The notes under the pieces are model-generated. The model was not told where the DNA came from and did no database searches. It saw only the letters and a program-made list of their open reading frames with translations. Shown in pieces: positions 37,057 through 50,109 of a stretch of DNA of 64,000 bases (the stretch's first letter is position 1; every line of letters starts with the position of its first letter). Both the position numbers and the translations under genes were made by a program. Source of the stretch: Elmis aenea (taxonomy: Eukaryota; Arthropoda; Insecta; Coleoptera; Elmidae); contig CANTFG010000240.1 in assembly GCA_947652605.1 (NCBI GenBank), forward strand, positions 186,001-250,000, written 5' to 3'.

Positions 37057-40000
37057 AATTAAACTCTATTTTATGCTAAAATTTGAACAAAATGTAACGA
37101 GCCGTTTTCGAAAAAAAATTTCAAAATTTTTAATTTTTTGAATAACTTTGTAAATTAAAATTCAAACTAGTTGACACAAACGGCATTATACTAAGAAAGT
37201 TAAACTCTATAACATGCTAAAATTTGAACAAAATGTAACGAGCCGTTTTCGAGAAAAAAATTCAAAATTTTTAAAATTTTTAATTTTTTGAATAACTTTG
37301 TAAATTAAAATTCAAACTAGTTGAAACAAACGGCATTATACTAAGAAAGTTAAACTCTATAACATGCTAAAATTTGAACAAAATCGTATGAGCCGTTTTC
37401 GAGAAAAAAATTCAAAATTTTCAAAATTTTTAATTTTTTGAATAACTTTGTAAATTAAAATTCAAACTAGTTGAAACAAACGGCATTATACTAAGAAAGT
37501 TAAACTCTATAACATGCTAAAATTTGAACAAAATCGTATGAGCCGTTTTCGAGAAAAAAATTCAAAATTTTCAAAATTTTTAATTTTTTGAATAACTTTG
37601 TAAATTAAAATTCAAACTAGTTGAAACAAACGGCATTATACTAAGAAAATTAAACTCTATTTTATGCCAAAATTTGAACAAAATGTAACGAGCCGTTTTC
37701 GAAAAAAATTTTCAAAATTTTTAATTTTTTGAATAACTTTGTAAATAAAATTCCAAACTAGTTGAAACAAACGGCAATATACTAAGAAAGTTAAACTCTA
37801 TAACATGCTAAAATTTGAACAAAATCGTATGAGCCGTTTTCGAGAAAAAAATTCAAAATTTTCAAAATTTTTAATTTTTTGAATAACTTTGTAAATTAAA
37901 ATTCAAACTAGTTGAAACAAACGGCATTATACTAAGAAAATTAAACTCTATTTTATGCTAAAATTTGAACAAAATGTAACGAGCCGTTTTCGAAAAAAAA
38001 TTTCAAAATTTTTAATTTTTTGAATAACTTTGTAAATTAAAATTCAAACTAGTTGACACAAACGGCATTATACTAAGAAAGTTAAACTCTATAACATGCT
38101 AAAATTTGAACAAAATGTAACGAGCCGTTTTCGAGAAAAAAATTCAAAATTTTTAAAATTTTTAATTTTTTGAATAACTTTGTAAATTAAAATTCAAACT
38201 AGTTGAAACAAACGGCATTATACTAAGAAAGTTAAACTCTATAACATGCTAAAATTTGAACAAAATCGTATGAGCCGTTTTCGAGAAAAAAATTCAAAAT
38301 TTTCAAAATTTTTAATTTTTTGAATAACTTTGTAAATTAAAATTCAAACTAGTTGAAACAAACGGCATTATACTAAGAAAGTTAAACTCTATAACATGCT
38401 AAAATTTGAACAAAATCGTATGAGCCGTTTTCGAGAAAAAAATTCAAAATTTTCAAAATTTTTAATTTTTTGAATAACTTTGTAAATTAAAATTCAAACT
38501 AGTTGAAACAAACGGCATTATACTAAGAAAATTAAACTCTATTTTATGCCAAAATTTGAACAAAATGTAACGAGCCGTTTTCGAAAAAAATTTTCAAAAT
38601 TTTTAATTTTTTGAATAACTTTGTAAATAAAATTTCAAACTAGTTGAAACAAACGGCAATATACTAAGAAAGTTAAACTCTATAACATGCTAAAATTTGA
38701 ACAAAATCGTATGAGCCGTTTTCGAGAAAAAAATTCAAAATTTTCAAAATTTTTAATTTTTTGAATAACTTTGTAAATAAAATTTCAAACTAGTTGAAAC
38801 AAACGGCAATATACTAAGAAAGTTAAACTCTATAACATGCTAAAATTTGAACAAAATCGTATGAGCCGTTTTCGAGAAAAAAATTCAAAATTTTCAAAAT
38901 TTTTAATTTTTTGAATAACTTTGTAAATTAAAATTCAAACTAGTTGAAACAAACGGCATTATACTAAGAAAATTAAACTCTATTTTATGCCAAAATTTGA
39001 ACAAAATGTAACGAGCCGTTTTCGAAAAAAATTTTCAAAATTTTTAATTTTTTGAATAACTTTGTAAATAAAATTTCAAACTAGTTGAAACAAACGGCAA
39101 TATACTAAGAAAGTTAAACTCTATAACATGCTAAAATTTGAACAAAATCGTATGAGCCGTTTTCGAGAAAAAAATTCAAAATTTTCAAAATTTTTAATTT
39201 TTTGAATAACTTTGTAAATTAAAATTCAAACTAGTTGAAACAAACGGCATTATACTAAGAAAATTAAACTCTATTTTATGCCAAAATTTGAACAAAATGT
39301 AACGAGCCGTTTTCGAAAAAAATTTTCAAAATTTTTAATTTTTTGAATAACTTTGTAAATAAAATTTCAAACTAGTTGAAACAAACGGCAATATACTAAG
39401 AAAGTTAAACTCTATAACATGCTAAAATTTGAACAAAATCGTATGAGCCGTTTTCGAGAAAAAAATTCAAAATTTTCAAAATTTTTAATTTTTTGAATAA
39501 CTTTGTAAATAAAATTTCAAACTAGTTGAAACAAACGGCAATATACTAAGAAAGTTAAACTCTATAACATGCTAAAATTTGAACAAAATCGTATGAGCCG
39601 TTTTCGAGAAAAAAATTCAAAATTTTCAAAATTTTTAATTTTTTGAATAACTTTGTAAATTAAAATTCAAACTAGTTGAAACAAACGGCATTATACTAAG
39701 AAAATTAAACTCTATTTTATGCTAAAATTTGAACAAAATGTAACGAGCCGTTTTCGAAAAAAAATTTCAAAATTTTTAATTTTTTGAATAACTTTGTAAA
39801 TTAAAATTCAAACTAGTTGACACAAACGGCATTATACTAAGAAAGTTAAACTCTATAACATGCTAAAATTTGAACAAAATGTAACGAGCCGTTTTCGAGA
39901 AAAAAATTCAAAATTTTTAAAATTTTTAATTTTTTGAATAACTTTGTAAATTAAAATTCAAACTAGTTGAAACAAACGGCATTATACTAAGAAAGTTAAA

Positions 40001-40143
40001 CTCTATAACATGCTAAAATTTGAACAAAATCGTATGAGCCGTTTTCGAGAAAAAAATTCAAAATTTTCAAAATTTTTAATTTTTTGAATAACTTTGTAAA
40101 TTAAAATTCAAACTAGTTGAAACAAACGGCATTATACTAAGAA
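37057..40143 (+). repeat. C-D-B-B units of 882 and 1764 bp
   Basis: ttgacac-marked C monomers start at 37057, 37939 and 39703, giving units of 882 bp (C-D-B-B-A-B) and 1764 bp (C-D-B-B-A-B'-B-A-B-A-B'-B); the last, from 39703, has only one B after D. Single changes include attccaaac at about 37750. The copy at 39819 is the last ttgacac in the window, so the family marker ends here. Confidence 0.88.
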
Positions 40144-41166
40144 AATTAAACTCTATTTTATGCCAAAATTTGAACAAAATGTAACGAGCCGTTTTCGAAA
40201 AAAATTTTCAAAATTTTTAATTTTCTGAATAACTTTGTAAATAAAATTTCAAACTAGTTGAAACAAACGGCAATATACTAAGAAAGTTAAACTCTATAAC
40301 ATGCTAAAATTTGAACAAAATCGTATGAGCCGTTTTCGAGAAAAAAATTCAAAATTTTCAAAATTTTTAATTTTTTGAATAACTTTGTAAATAAAATTTC
40401 AAACTAGTTGAAACAAACGGCAATATACTAAGAAAGTTAAACTCTATAACATGCTAAAATTTGAACAAAATCGTATGAGCCGTTTTCGAGAAAAAAATTC
40501 AAAATTTTCAAAATTTTTAATTTTTTGAATAACTTTGTAAATTAAAATTCAAACTAGTTGAAACAAACGGCATTATACTAAGAAAATTAAACTCTATTTT
40601 ATGCCAAAATTTGAACAAAATGTAACGAGCCGTTTTCGAAAAAAATTTTCAAAATTTTTAATTTTTTGAATAACTTTGTAAATAAAATTTCAAACTAGTT
40701 GAAACAAACGGCAATATACTAAGAAAGTTAAACTCTATAACATGCTAAAATTTGAACAAAATCGTATGAGCCGTTTTCGAGAAAAAAATTCAAAATTTTC
40801 AAAATTTTTAATTTTTTGAATAACTTTGTAAATTAAAATTCAAACTAGTTGAAACAAACGGCATTATACTAAGAAAATTAAACTCTATTTTATGCCAAAA
40901 TTTGAACAAAATGTAACGAGCCGTTTTCGAAAAAAATTTTCAAAATTTTTAATTTTTTGAATAACTTTGTAAATAAAATTTCAAACTAGTTGAAACAAAC
41001 GGCAATATACTAAGAAAGTTAAACTCTATAACATGCTAAAATTTGAACAAAATCGTATGAGCCGTTTTCGAGAAAAAAATTCAAAATTTTCAAAATTTTT
41101 AATTTTTTGAATAACTTTGTAAATAAAATTTCAAACTAGTTGAAACAAACGGCAATATACTAAGAA
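40144..41166 (+). repeat. A-B'-B-A-B-A-B' run before the 20-mer duplication
   Basis: A simple A/B region without C, D or G. The A at 40144-40284 has ttttctgaataac instead of ttttttgaataac. It ends in a B' (41017-41166) whose caatatac tail is followed directly by a P-headed A. Tail E is otherwise followed by a Q head, so this is a junction scar; see the 2928 bp duplication. Confidence 0.87.
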
Positions 41167-44094
41167 AATTAAACTCTATTTTATGCCAAAATTTGAACAA
41201 AATGTAACGAGCCGTTTTCGAAAAAAATTTTCAAAATTTTTAATTTTTTGAATAACTTTGTAAATAAAATTTCAAACTAGTTGAAACAAACGGCAATATA
41301 CTAAGAAAGTTAAACTCTATAACATGCTAAAATTTGAACAAAATCGTATGAGCCGTTTTCGAGAAAAAAATTCAAAATTTTCAAAATTTTTAATTTTTTG
41401 AATAACTTTGTAAATTAAAATTCAAACTAGTTGAAACAAACGGCATTATACTAAGAAAATTAAACTCTATTTTATGCCAAAATTTGAACAAAATGTAACG
41501 AGCCGTTTTCGAAAAAAATTTTCAAAATTTTTAATTTTTTGAATAACTTTGTAAATAAAATTTCAAACTAGTTGAAACAAACGGCAATATACTAAAAAAG
41601 TTAAACTCTATAACATGCTAAAATTTGAACAAAATCGTATGAGCCGTTTTCGAGAAAAAAATTCAAAATTTTCAAAATTTTTAATTTTTTGAATAACTTT
41701 GTAAATAAAATTTCAAACTAGTTGAAACAAACGGCATTATACTAAGAAAGTTAAACTCTATAACATGCTAAAATTTGAACAAAATCGTATGAGCCGTTTT
41801 CGAGAAAAAAATTCAAAATTTTCAAAATTTTTAATTTTTTGAATAACTTTGTAAATTAAAATTCAAACTAGTTGAAACAAACGGCATTATACTAAGAAAA
41901 TTAAACTCTATTTTATGCCAAAATTTGAACAAAATGTAACGAGCCGTTTTCGAAAAAAATTTTCAAAATTTTTAATTTTTTGAATAACTTTGTAAATAAA
42001 ATTTCAAACTAGTTGAAACAAACGGCAATATACTAAGAAAGTTAAACTCTATAACATGCTAAAATTTGAACAAAATCGTATGAGCCGTTTTCGAGAAAAA
42101 AATTCAAAATTTTCAAAATTTTTAATTTTTTGAATAACTTTGTAAATAAAATTTCAAACTAGTTGAAACAAACGGCAATATACTAAGAAAGTTAAACTCT
42201 ATAACATGCTAAAATTTGAACAAAATCGTATGAGCCGTTTTCGAGAAAAAAATTCAAAATTTTCAAAATTTTTAATTTTTTGAATAACTTTGTAAATTAA
42301 AATTCAAACTAGTTGAAACAAACGGCATTATACTAAGAAAATTAAACTCTATTTTATGCCAAAATTTGAACAAAATGTAACGAGCCGTTTTCGAAAAAAA
42401 TTTTCAAAATTTTTAATTTTTTGAATAACTTTGTAAATAAAATTTCAAACTAGTTGAAACAAACGGCAATATACTAAGAAAGTTAAACTCTATAACATGC
42501 TAAAATTTGAACAAAATCGTATGAGCCGTTTTCGAGAAAAAAATTCAAAATTTTCAAAATTTTTAATTTTTTGAATAACTTTGTAAATTAAAATTCAAAC
42601 TAGTTGAAACAAACGGCATTATACTAAGAAAATTAAACTCTATTTTATGCCAAAATTTGAACAAAATGTAACGAGCCGTTTTCGAAAAAAATTTTCAAAA
42701 TTTTTAATTTTTTGAATAACTTTGTAAATAAAATTTCAAACTAGTTGAAACAAACGGCAATATACTAAGAAAGTTAAACTCTATAACATGCTAAAATTTG
42801 AACAAAATCGTATGAGCCGTTTTCGAGAAAAAAATTCAAAATTTTCAAAATTTTTAATTTTTTGAATAACTTTGTAAATAAAATTTCAAACTAGTTGAAA
42901 CAAACGGCAATATACTAAGAAAGTTAAACTCTATAACATGCTAAAATTTGAACAAAATCGTATGAGCCGTTTTCGAGAAAAAAATTCAAAATTTTCAAAA
43001 TTTTTAATTTTTTGAATAACTTTGTAAATTAAAATTCAAACTAGTTGAAACAAACGGCATTATACTAAGAAAATTAAACTCTATTTTATGCCAAAATTTG
43101 AACAAAATGTAACGAGCCGTTTTCGAAAAAAATTTTCAAAATTTTTAATTTTTTGAATAACTTTGTAAATAAAATTTCAAACTAGTTGAAACAAACGGCA
43201 ATATACTAAGAAAGTTAAACTCTATAACATGCTAAAATTTGAACAAAATCGTATGAGCCGTTTTCGAGAAAAAAATTCAAAATTTTCAAAATTTTTAATT
43301 TTTTGAATAACTTTGTAAATTAAAATTCAAACTAGTTGAAACAAACGGCATTATACTAAGAAAATTAAACTCTATTTTATGCCAAAATTTGAACAAAATG
43401 TAACGAGCCGTTTTCGAAAAAAATTTTCAAAATTTTTAATTTTTTGAATAACTTTGTAAATAAAATTTCAAACTAGTTGAAACAAACGGCAATATACTAA
43501 GAAAGTTAAACTCTATAACATGCTAAAATTTGAACAAAATCGTATGAGCCGTTTTCGAGAAAAAAATTCAAAATTTTCAAAATTTTTAATTTTTTGAATA
43601 ACTTTGTAAATTAAAATTCAAACTAGTTGAAACAAACGGCATTATACTAAGAAAATTAAACTCTATTTTATGCCAAAATTTGAACAAAATGTAACGAGCC
43701 GTTTTCGAAAAAAATTTTCAAAATTTTTAATTTTTTGAATAACTTTGTAAATAAAATTTCAAACTAGTTGAAACAAACGGCAATATACTAAGAAAGTTAA
43801 ACTCTATAACATGCTAAAATTTGAACAAAATCGTATGAGCCGTTTTCGAGAAAAAAATTCAAAATTTTCAAAATTTTTAATTTTTTGAATAACTTTGTAA
43901 ATAAAATTTCAAACTAGTTGAAACAAACGGCAATATACTAAGAAAGTTAAACTCTATAACATGCTAAAATTTGAACAAAATCGTATGAGCCGTTTTCGAG
44001 AAAAAAATTCAAAATTTTCAAAATTTTTAATTTTTTGAATAACTTTGTAAATAAAATTTCAAACTAGTTGAAACAAACGGCAATATACTAAGAA
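41167..44094 (+). repeat. First copy of a 2928 bp 20-monomer block
   Basis: Order: A-B-A(ctaaaaaag)-B'(cattat)-B, then A-B'-B-A-B twice as a 732 bp 5-mer (41899-42630 and 42631-43362), then A-B-A-B-A-B'-B'. Only A, B and B' occur. The internal markers ctaaaaaag at about 41593 and the mismatched E-body, cattatac-end tail at 41599-41748 recur 2928 bp downstream. The last B' (43945-44094) is again joined to a P-headed A. Confidence 0.93.
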
Positions 44095-46872
44095 AATTAA
44101 ACTCTATTTTATGCCAAAATTTGAACAAAATGTAACGAGCCGTTTTCGAAAAAAATTTTCAAAATTTTTAATTTTTTGAATAACTTTGTAAATAAAATTT
44201 CAAACTAGTTGAAACAAACGGCAATATACTAAGAAAGTTAAACTCTATAACATGCTAAAATTTGAACAAAATCGTATGAGCCGTTTTCGAGAAAAAAATT
44301 CAAAATTTTCAAAATTTTTAATTTTTTGAATAACTTTGTAAATTAAAATTCAAACTAGTTGAAACAAACGGCATTATACTAAGAAAATTAAACTCTATTT
44401 TATGCCAAAATTTGAACAAAATGTAACGAGCCGTTTTCGAAAAAAATTTTCAAAATTTTTAATTTTTTGAATAACTTTGTAAATAAAATTTCAAACTAGT
44501 TGAAACAAACGGCAATATACTAAAAAAGTTAAACTCTATAACATGCTAAAATTTGAACAAAATCGTATGAGCCGTTTTCGAGAAAAAAATTCAAAATTTT
44601 CAAAATTTTTAATTTTTTGAATAACTTTGTAAATAAAATTTCAAACTAGTTGAAACAAACGGCATTATACTAAGAAAGTTAAACTCTATAACATGCTAAA
44701 ATTTGAACAAAATCGTATGAGCCGTTTTCGAGAAAAAAATTCAAAATTTTCAAAATTTTTAATTTTTTGAATAACTTTGTAAATTAAAATTCAAACTAGT
44801 TGAAACAAACGGCATTATACTAAGAAAATTAAACTCTATTTTATGCCAAAATTTGAACAAAATGTAACGAGCCGTTTTCGAAAAAAATTTTCAAAATTTT
44901 TAATTTTTTGAATAACTTTGTAAATAAAATTTCAAACTAGTTGAAACAAACGGCAATATACTAAGAAAGTTAAACTCTATAACATGCTAAAATTTGAACA
45001 AAATCGTATGAGCCGTTTTCGAGAAAAAAATTCAAAATTTTCAAAATTTTTAATTTTTTGAATAACTTTGTAAATAAAATTTCAAACTAGTTGAAACAAA
45101 CGGCAATATACTAAGAAAGTTAAACTCTATAACATGCTAAAATTTGAACAAAATCGTATGAGCCGTTTTCGAGAAAAAAATTCAAAATTTTCAAAATTTT
45201 TAATTTTTTGAATAACTTTGTAAATTAAAATTCAAACTAGTTGAAACAAACGGCATTATACTAAGAAAATTAAACTCTATTTTATGCCAAAATTTGAACA
45301 AAATGTAACGAGCCGTTTTCGAAAAAAATTTTCAAAATTTTTAATTTTTTGAATAACTTTGTAAATAAAATTTCAAACTAGTTGAAACAAACGGCAATAT
45401 ACTAAGAAAGTTAAACTCTATAACATGCTAAAATTTGAACAAAATCGTATGAGCCGTTTTCGAGAAAAAAATTCAAAATTTTCAAAATTTTTAATTTTTT
45501 GAATAACTTTGTAAATTAAAATTCAAACTAGTTGAAACAAACGGCATTATACTAAGAAAATTAAACTCTATTTTATGCCAAAATTTGAACAAAATGTAAC
45601 GAGCCGTTTTCGAAAAAAATTTTCAAAATTTTTAATTTTTTGAATAACTTTGTAAATAAAATTTCAAACTAGTTGAAACAAACGGCAATATACTAAGAAA
45701 GTTAAACTCTATAACATGCTAAAATTTGAACAAAATCGTATGAGCCGTTTTCGAGAAAAAAATTCAAAATTTTCAAAATTTTTAATTTTTTGAATAACTT
45801 TGTAAATAAAATTTCAAACTAGTTGAAACAAACGGCAATATACTAAGAAAGTTAAACTCTATAACATGCTAAAATTTGAACAAAATCGTATGAGCCGTTT
45901 TCGAGAAAAAAATTCAAAATTTTCAAAATTTTTAATTTTTTGAATAACTTTGTAAATTAAAATTCAAACTAGTTGAAACAAACGGCATTATACTAAGAAA
46001 ATTAAACTCTATTTTATGCCAAAATTTGAACAAAATGTAACGAGCCGTTTTCGAAAAAAATTTTCAAAATTTTTAATTTTTTGAATAACTTTGTAAATAA
46101 AATTTCAAACTAGTTGAAACAAACGGCAATATACTAAGAAAGTTAAACTCTATAACATGCTAAAATTTGAACAAAATCGTATGAGCCGTTTTCGAGAAAA
46201 AAATTCAAAATTTTCAAAATTTTTAATTTTTTGAATAACTTTGTAAATTAAAATTCAAACTAGTTGAAACAAACGGCATTATACTAAGAAAATTAAACTC
46301 TATTTTATGCCAAAATTTGAACAAAATGTAACGAGCCGTTTTCGAAAAAAATTTTCAAAATTTTTAATTTTTTGAATAACTTTGTAAATAAAATTTCAAA
46401 CTAGTTGAAACAAACGGCAATATACTAAGAAAGTTAAACTCTATAACATGCTAAAATTTGAACAAAATCGTATGAGCCGTTTTCGAGAAAAAAATTCAAA
46501 ATTTTCAAAATTTTTAATTTTTTGAATAACTTTGTAAATTAAAATTCAAACTAGTTGAAACAAACGGCATTATACTAAGAAAATTAAACTCTATTTTATG
46601 CCAAAATTTGAACAAAATGTAACGAGCCGTTTTCGAAAAAAATTTTCAAAATTTTTAATTTTTTGAATAACTTTGTAAATAAAATTTCAAACTAGTTGAA
46701 ACAAACGGCAATATACTAAGAAAGTTAAACTCTATAACATGCTAAAATTTGAACAAAATCGTATGAGCCGTTTTCGAGAAAAAAATTCAAAATTTTCAAA
46801 ATTTTTAATTTTTTGAATAACTTTGTAAATAAAATTTCAAACTAGTTGAAACAAACGGCAATATACTAAGAA
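44095..46872 (+). repeat. Second copy of the 2928 bp block
   Basis: Monomer types match 41167-43944 one for one for 19 monomers. The marker actaaaaaag is at 41591 and 44519, and caatatactaagaaaatt at 41153 and 44081, both 2928 bp apart. The twentieth position is B here (46873-47022) but B' in the first copy, so the exchange point lies inside that monomer. I saw no other difference between the copies, which points to a recent event or to an assembly duplication. Confidence 0.92.
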
Positions 46873-47022
46873 AGTTAAACTCTATAACATGCTAAAATTT
46901 GAACAAAATCGTATGAGCCGTTTTCGAGAAAAAAATTCAAAATTTTCAAAATTTTTAATTTTTTGAATAACTTTGTAAATTAAAATTCAAACTAGTTGAA
47001 ACAAACGGCATTATACTAAGAA

Positions 47023-50000
47023 AATTAAACTCTATTTTATGCCAAAATTTGAACAAAATGTAACGAGCCGTTTTCGAAAAAAATTTTCAAAATTTTTAAT
47101 TTTTTGAATAACTTTGTAAATAAAATTTCAAACTAGTTGAAACAAACGGCAATATACTAAGAAAGTTAAACTCTATAACATGCTAAAATTTGAACAAAAT
47201 CGTATGAGCCGTTTTCGAGAAAAAAATTCAAAATTTTCAAAATTTTTAATTTTTTGAATAACTTTGTAAATTAAAATTCAAACTAGTTGAAACAAACGGC
47301 ATTATACTAAGAAAATTAAACTCTATTTTATGCTAAAATTTGAACAAAATGTAACGAGCCGTTTTCGAAAAAAATTTTCAAAATTTTTAATTTTTTGAAT
47401 AACTTTGTAAATTAAAATTCAAACTAGTTGAAACAAACGGCATTATACTAAGAAAGTTAAACTCTATAACATGCTAAAATTTGAACAAAATGTAACGAGC
47501 CGTTTTCGAGAAAAAAATTCAAAATTTTTAAAATTTTTAATTTTTTGAATAACTTTGTAAATTAAAATTCAAACTAGTTGAAACAAACGGCATTATACTA
47601 AGAAAGTTAAACTCTATAACATGCTAAAATTTGAACAAAATCGTATGAGCCTTTTTCGAGAAAAAAATTCAACATTTTCAAAATTTTTAATTTTTTGAAT
47701 AACTTTGTAAATAAAATTTCAAACTAGTTGAAACAAACGGCAATATACTAAGAAAGTTAAACTCTATAACATGCTAAAATTTGAACAAAATCGTATGAGC
47801 CGTTTTCGAGAAAAAAATTCAAAATTTTCAAAATTTTTAATTTTTTGAATAACTTTGTAAATTAAAATTCAAACTAGTTGAAACAAACGGCATTATACTA
47901 AGAAAATTAAACTCTATTTTATGCCAAAATTTGAACAAAATGTAACGAGCCGTTTTCGAAAAAAATTTTCAAAATTTTTAATTTTTTGAATAACTTTGTA
48001 AATAAAATTTCAAACTAGTTGAAACAAACGGCAATATACTAAGAAAGTTAAACTCTATAACATGCTAAAATTTGAACAAAATCGTATGAGCCGTTTTCGA
48101 GAAAAAAATTCAAAATTTTCAAAATTTTTAATTTTTTGAATAACTTTGTAAATTAAAATTCAAACTAGTTGAAACAAACGGCATTATACTAAGAAAATTA
48201 AACTCTATTTTATGCTAAAATTTGAACAAAATGTAACGAGCCGTTTTCGAAAAAAATTTTCAAAATTTTTAATTTTTTGAATAACTTTGTAAATTAAAAT
48301 TCAAACTAGTTGAAACAAACGGCATTATACTAAGAAAGTTAAACTCTATAACATGCTAAAATTTGAACAAAATGTAACGAGCCGTTTTCGAGAAAAAAAT
48401 TCAAAATTTTTAAAATTTTTAATTTTTTGAATAACTTTGTAAATTAAAATTCAAACTAGTTGAAACAAACGGCATTATACTAAGAAAGTTAAACTCTATA
48501 ACATGCTAAAATTTGAACAAAATCGTATGAGCCTTTTTCGAGAAAAAAATTCAACATTTTCAAAATTTTTAATTTTTTGAATAACTTTGTAAATAAAATT
48601 TCAAACTAGTTGAAACAAACGGCAATATACTAAGAAAGTTAAACTCTATAACATGCTAAAATTTGAACAAAATCGTATGAGCCGTTTTCGAGAAAAAAAT
48701 TCAAAATTTTCAAAATTTTTAATTTTTTGAATAACTTTGTAAATAAAATTTCAAACTAGTTGAAACAAACGGCAATATACTAAGAAAGTTAAACTCTATA
48801 ACATGCTAAAATTTGAACAAAATCGTATGAGCCGTTTTCGAGAAAAAAATTCAAAATTTTCAAAATTTTTAATTTTTTGAATAACTTTGTAAATTAAAAT
48901 TCAAACTAGTTGAAACAAACGGCAATATACTAAGAAAGTTAAACTCTATAACATGCTAAAATTTGAACAAAATCGTATGAGCCGTTTTCGAGAAAAAAAT
49001 TCAAAATTTTCAAAATTTTTAATTTTTTGAATAACTTTGTAAATTAAAATTCAAACTAGTTGAAACAAACGGCATTATACTAAGAAAATTAAACTCTATT
49101 TTATGCCAAAATTTGAACAAAATGTAACGAGCCGTTTTCGAAAAAAATTTTCAAAATTTTTAATTTTTTGAATAACTTTGTAAATAAAATTTCAAACTAG
49201 TTGAAACAAACGGCAATATACTAAGAAAGTTAAACTCTATAACATGCTAAAATTTGAACAAAATCGTATGAGCCGTTTTCGAGAAAAAAATTCAAAATTT
49301 TCAAAATTTTTAATTTTTTGAATAACTTTGTAAATTAAAATTCAAACTAGTTGAAACAAACGGCATTATACTAAGAAAATTAAACTCTATTTTATGCCAA
49401 AATTTGAACAAAATGTAACGAGCCGTTTTCGAAAAAAATTTTCAAAATTTTTAATTTTTTGAATAACTTTGTAAATAAAATTTCAAACTAGTTGAAACAA
49501 ACGGCAATATACTAAGAAAGTTAAACTCTATAACATGCTAAAATTTGAACAAAATCGTATGAGCCGTTTTCGAGAAAAAAATTCAAAATTTTCAAAATTT
49601 TTAATTTTTTGAATAACTTTGTAAATAAAATTTCAAACTAGTTGAAACAAACGGCAATATACTAAGAAAGTTAAACTCTATAACATGCTAAAATTTGAAC
49701 AAAATCGTATGAGCCGTTTTCGAGAAAAAAATTCAAAATTTTCAAAATTTTTAATTTTTTGAATAACTTTGTAAATTAAAATTCAAACTAGTTGAAACAA
49801 ACGGCATTATACTAAGAAAATTAAACTCTATTTTATGCCAAAATTTGAACAAAATGTAACGAGCCGTTTTCGAAAAAAATTTTCAAAATTTTTAATTTTT
49901 TGAATAACTTTGTAAATAAAATTTCAAACTAGTTGAAACAAACGGCAATATACTAAGAAAGTTAAACTCTATAACATGCTAAAATTTGAACAAAATCGTA

Positions 50001-50109
50001 TGAGCCGTTTTCGAGAAAAAAATTCAAAATTTTCAAAATTTTTAATTTTTTGAATAACTTTGTAAATTAAAATTCAAACTAGTTGAAACAAACGGCATTA
50101 TACTAAGAA
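47023..50109 (+). repeat. Cm-D-G-B-A-B units (882 bp) with A/B interlude
   Basis: From 47314 the array switches to Cm-D-G. Cm-D-G-B-A-B (882 bp, 47314-48195) is followed by Cm-D-G-B'-B-B and an A-B-A-B'-B-A-B stretch up to 50109. G reappears at 47605 after being absent since 26.2 kb. The B at 48787-48936 has an F body (aaattaaaattc) but ends caatatac, a tail recombinant. Confidence 0.88.
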
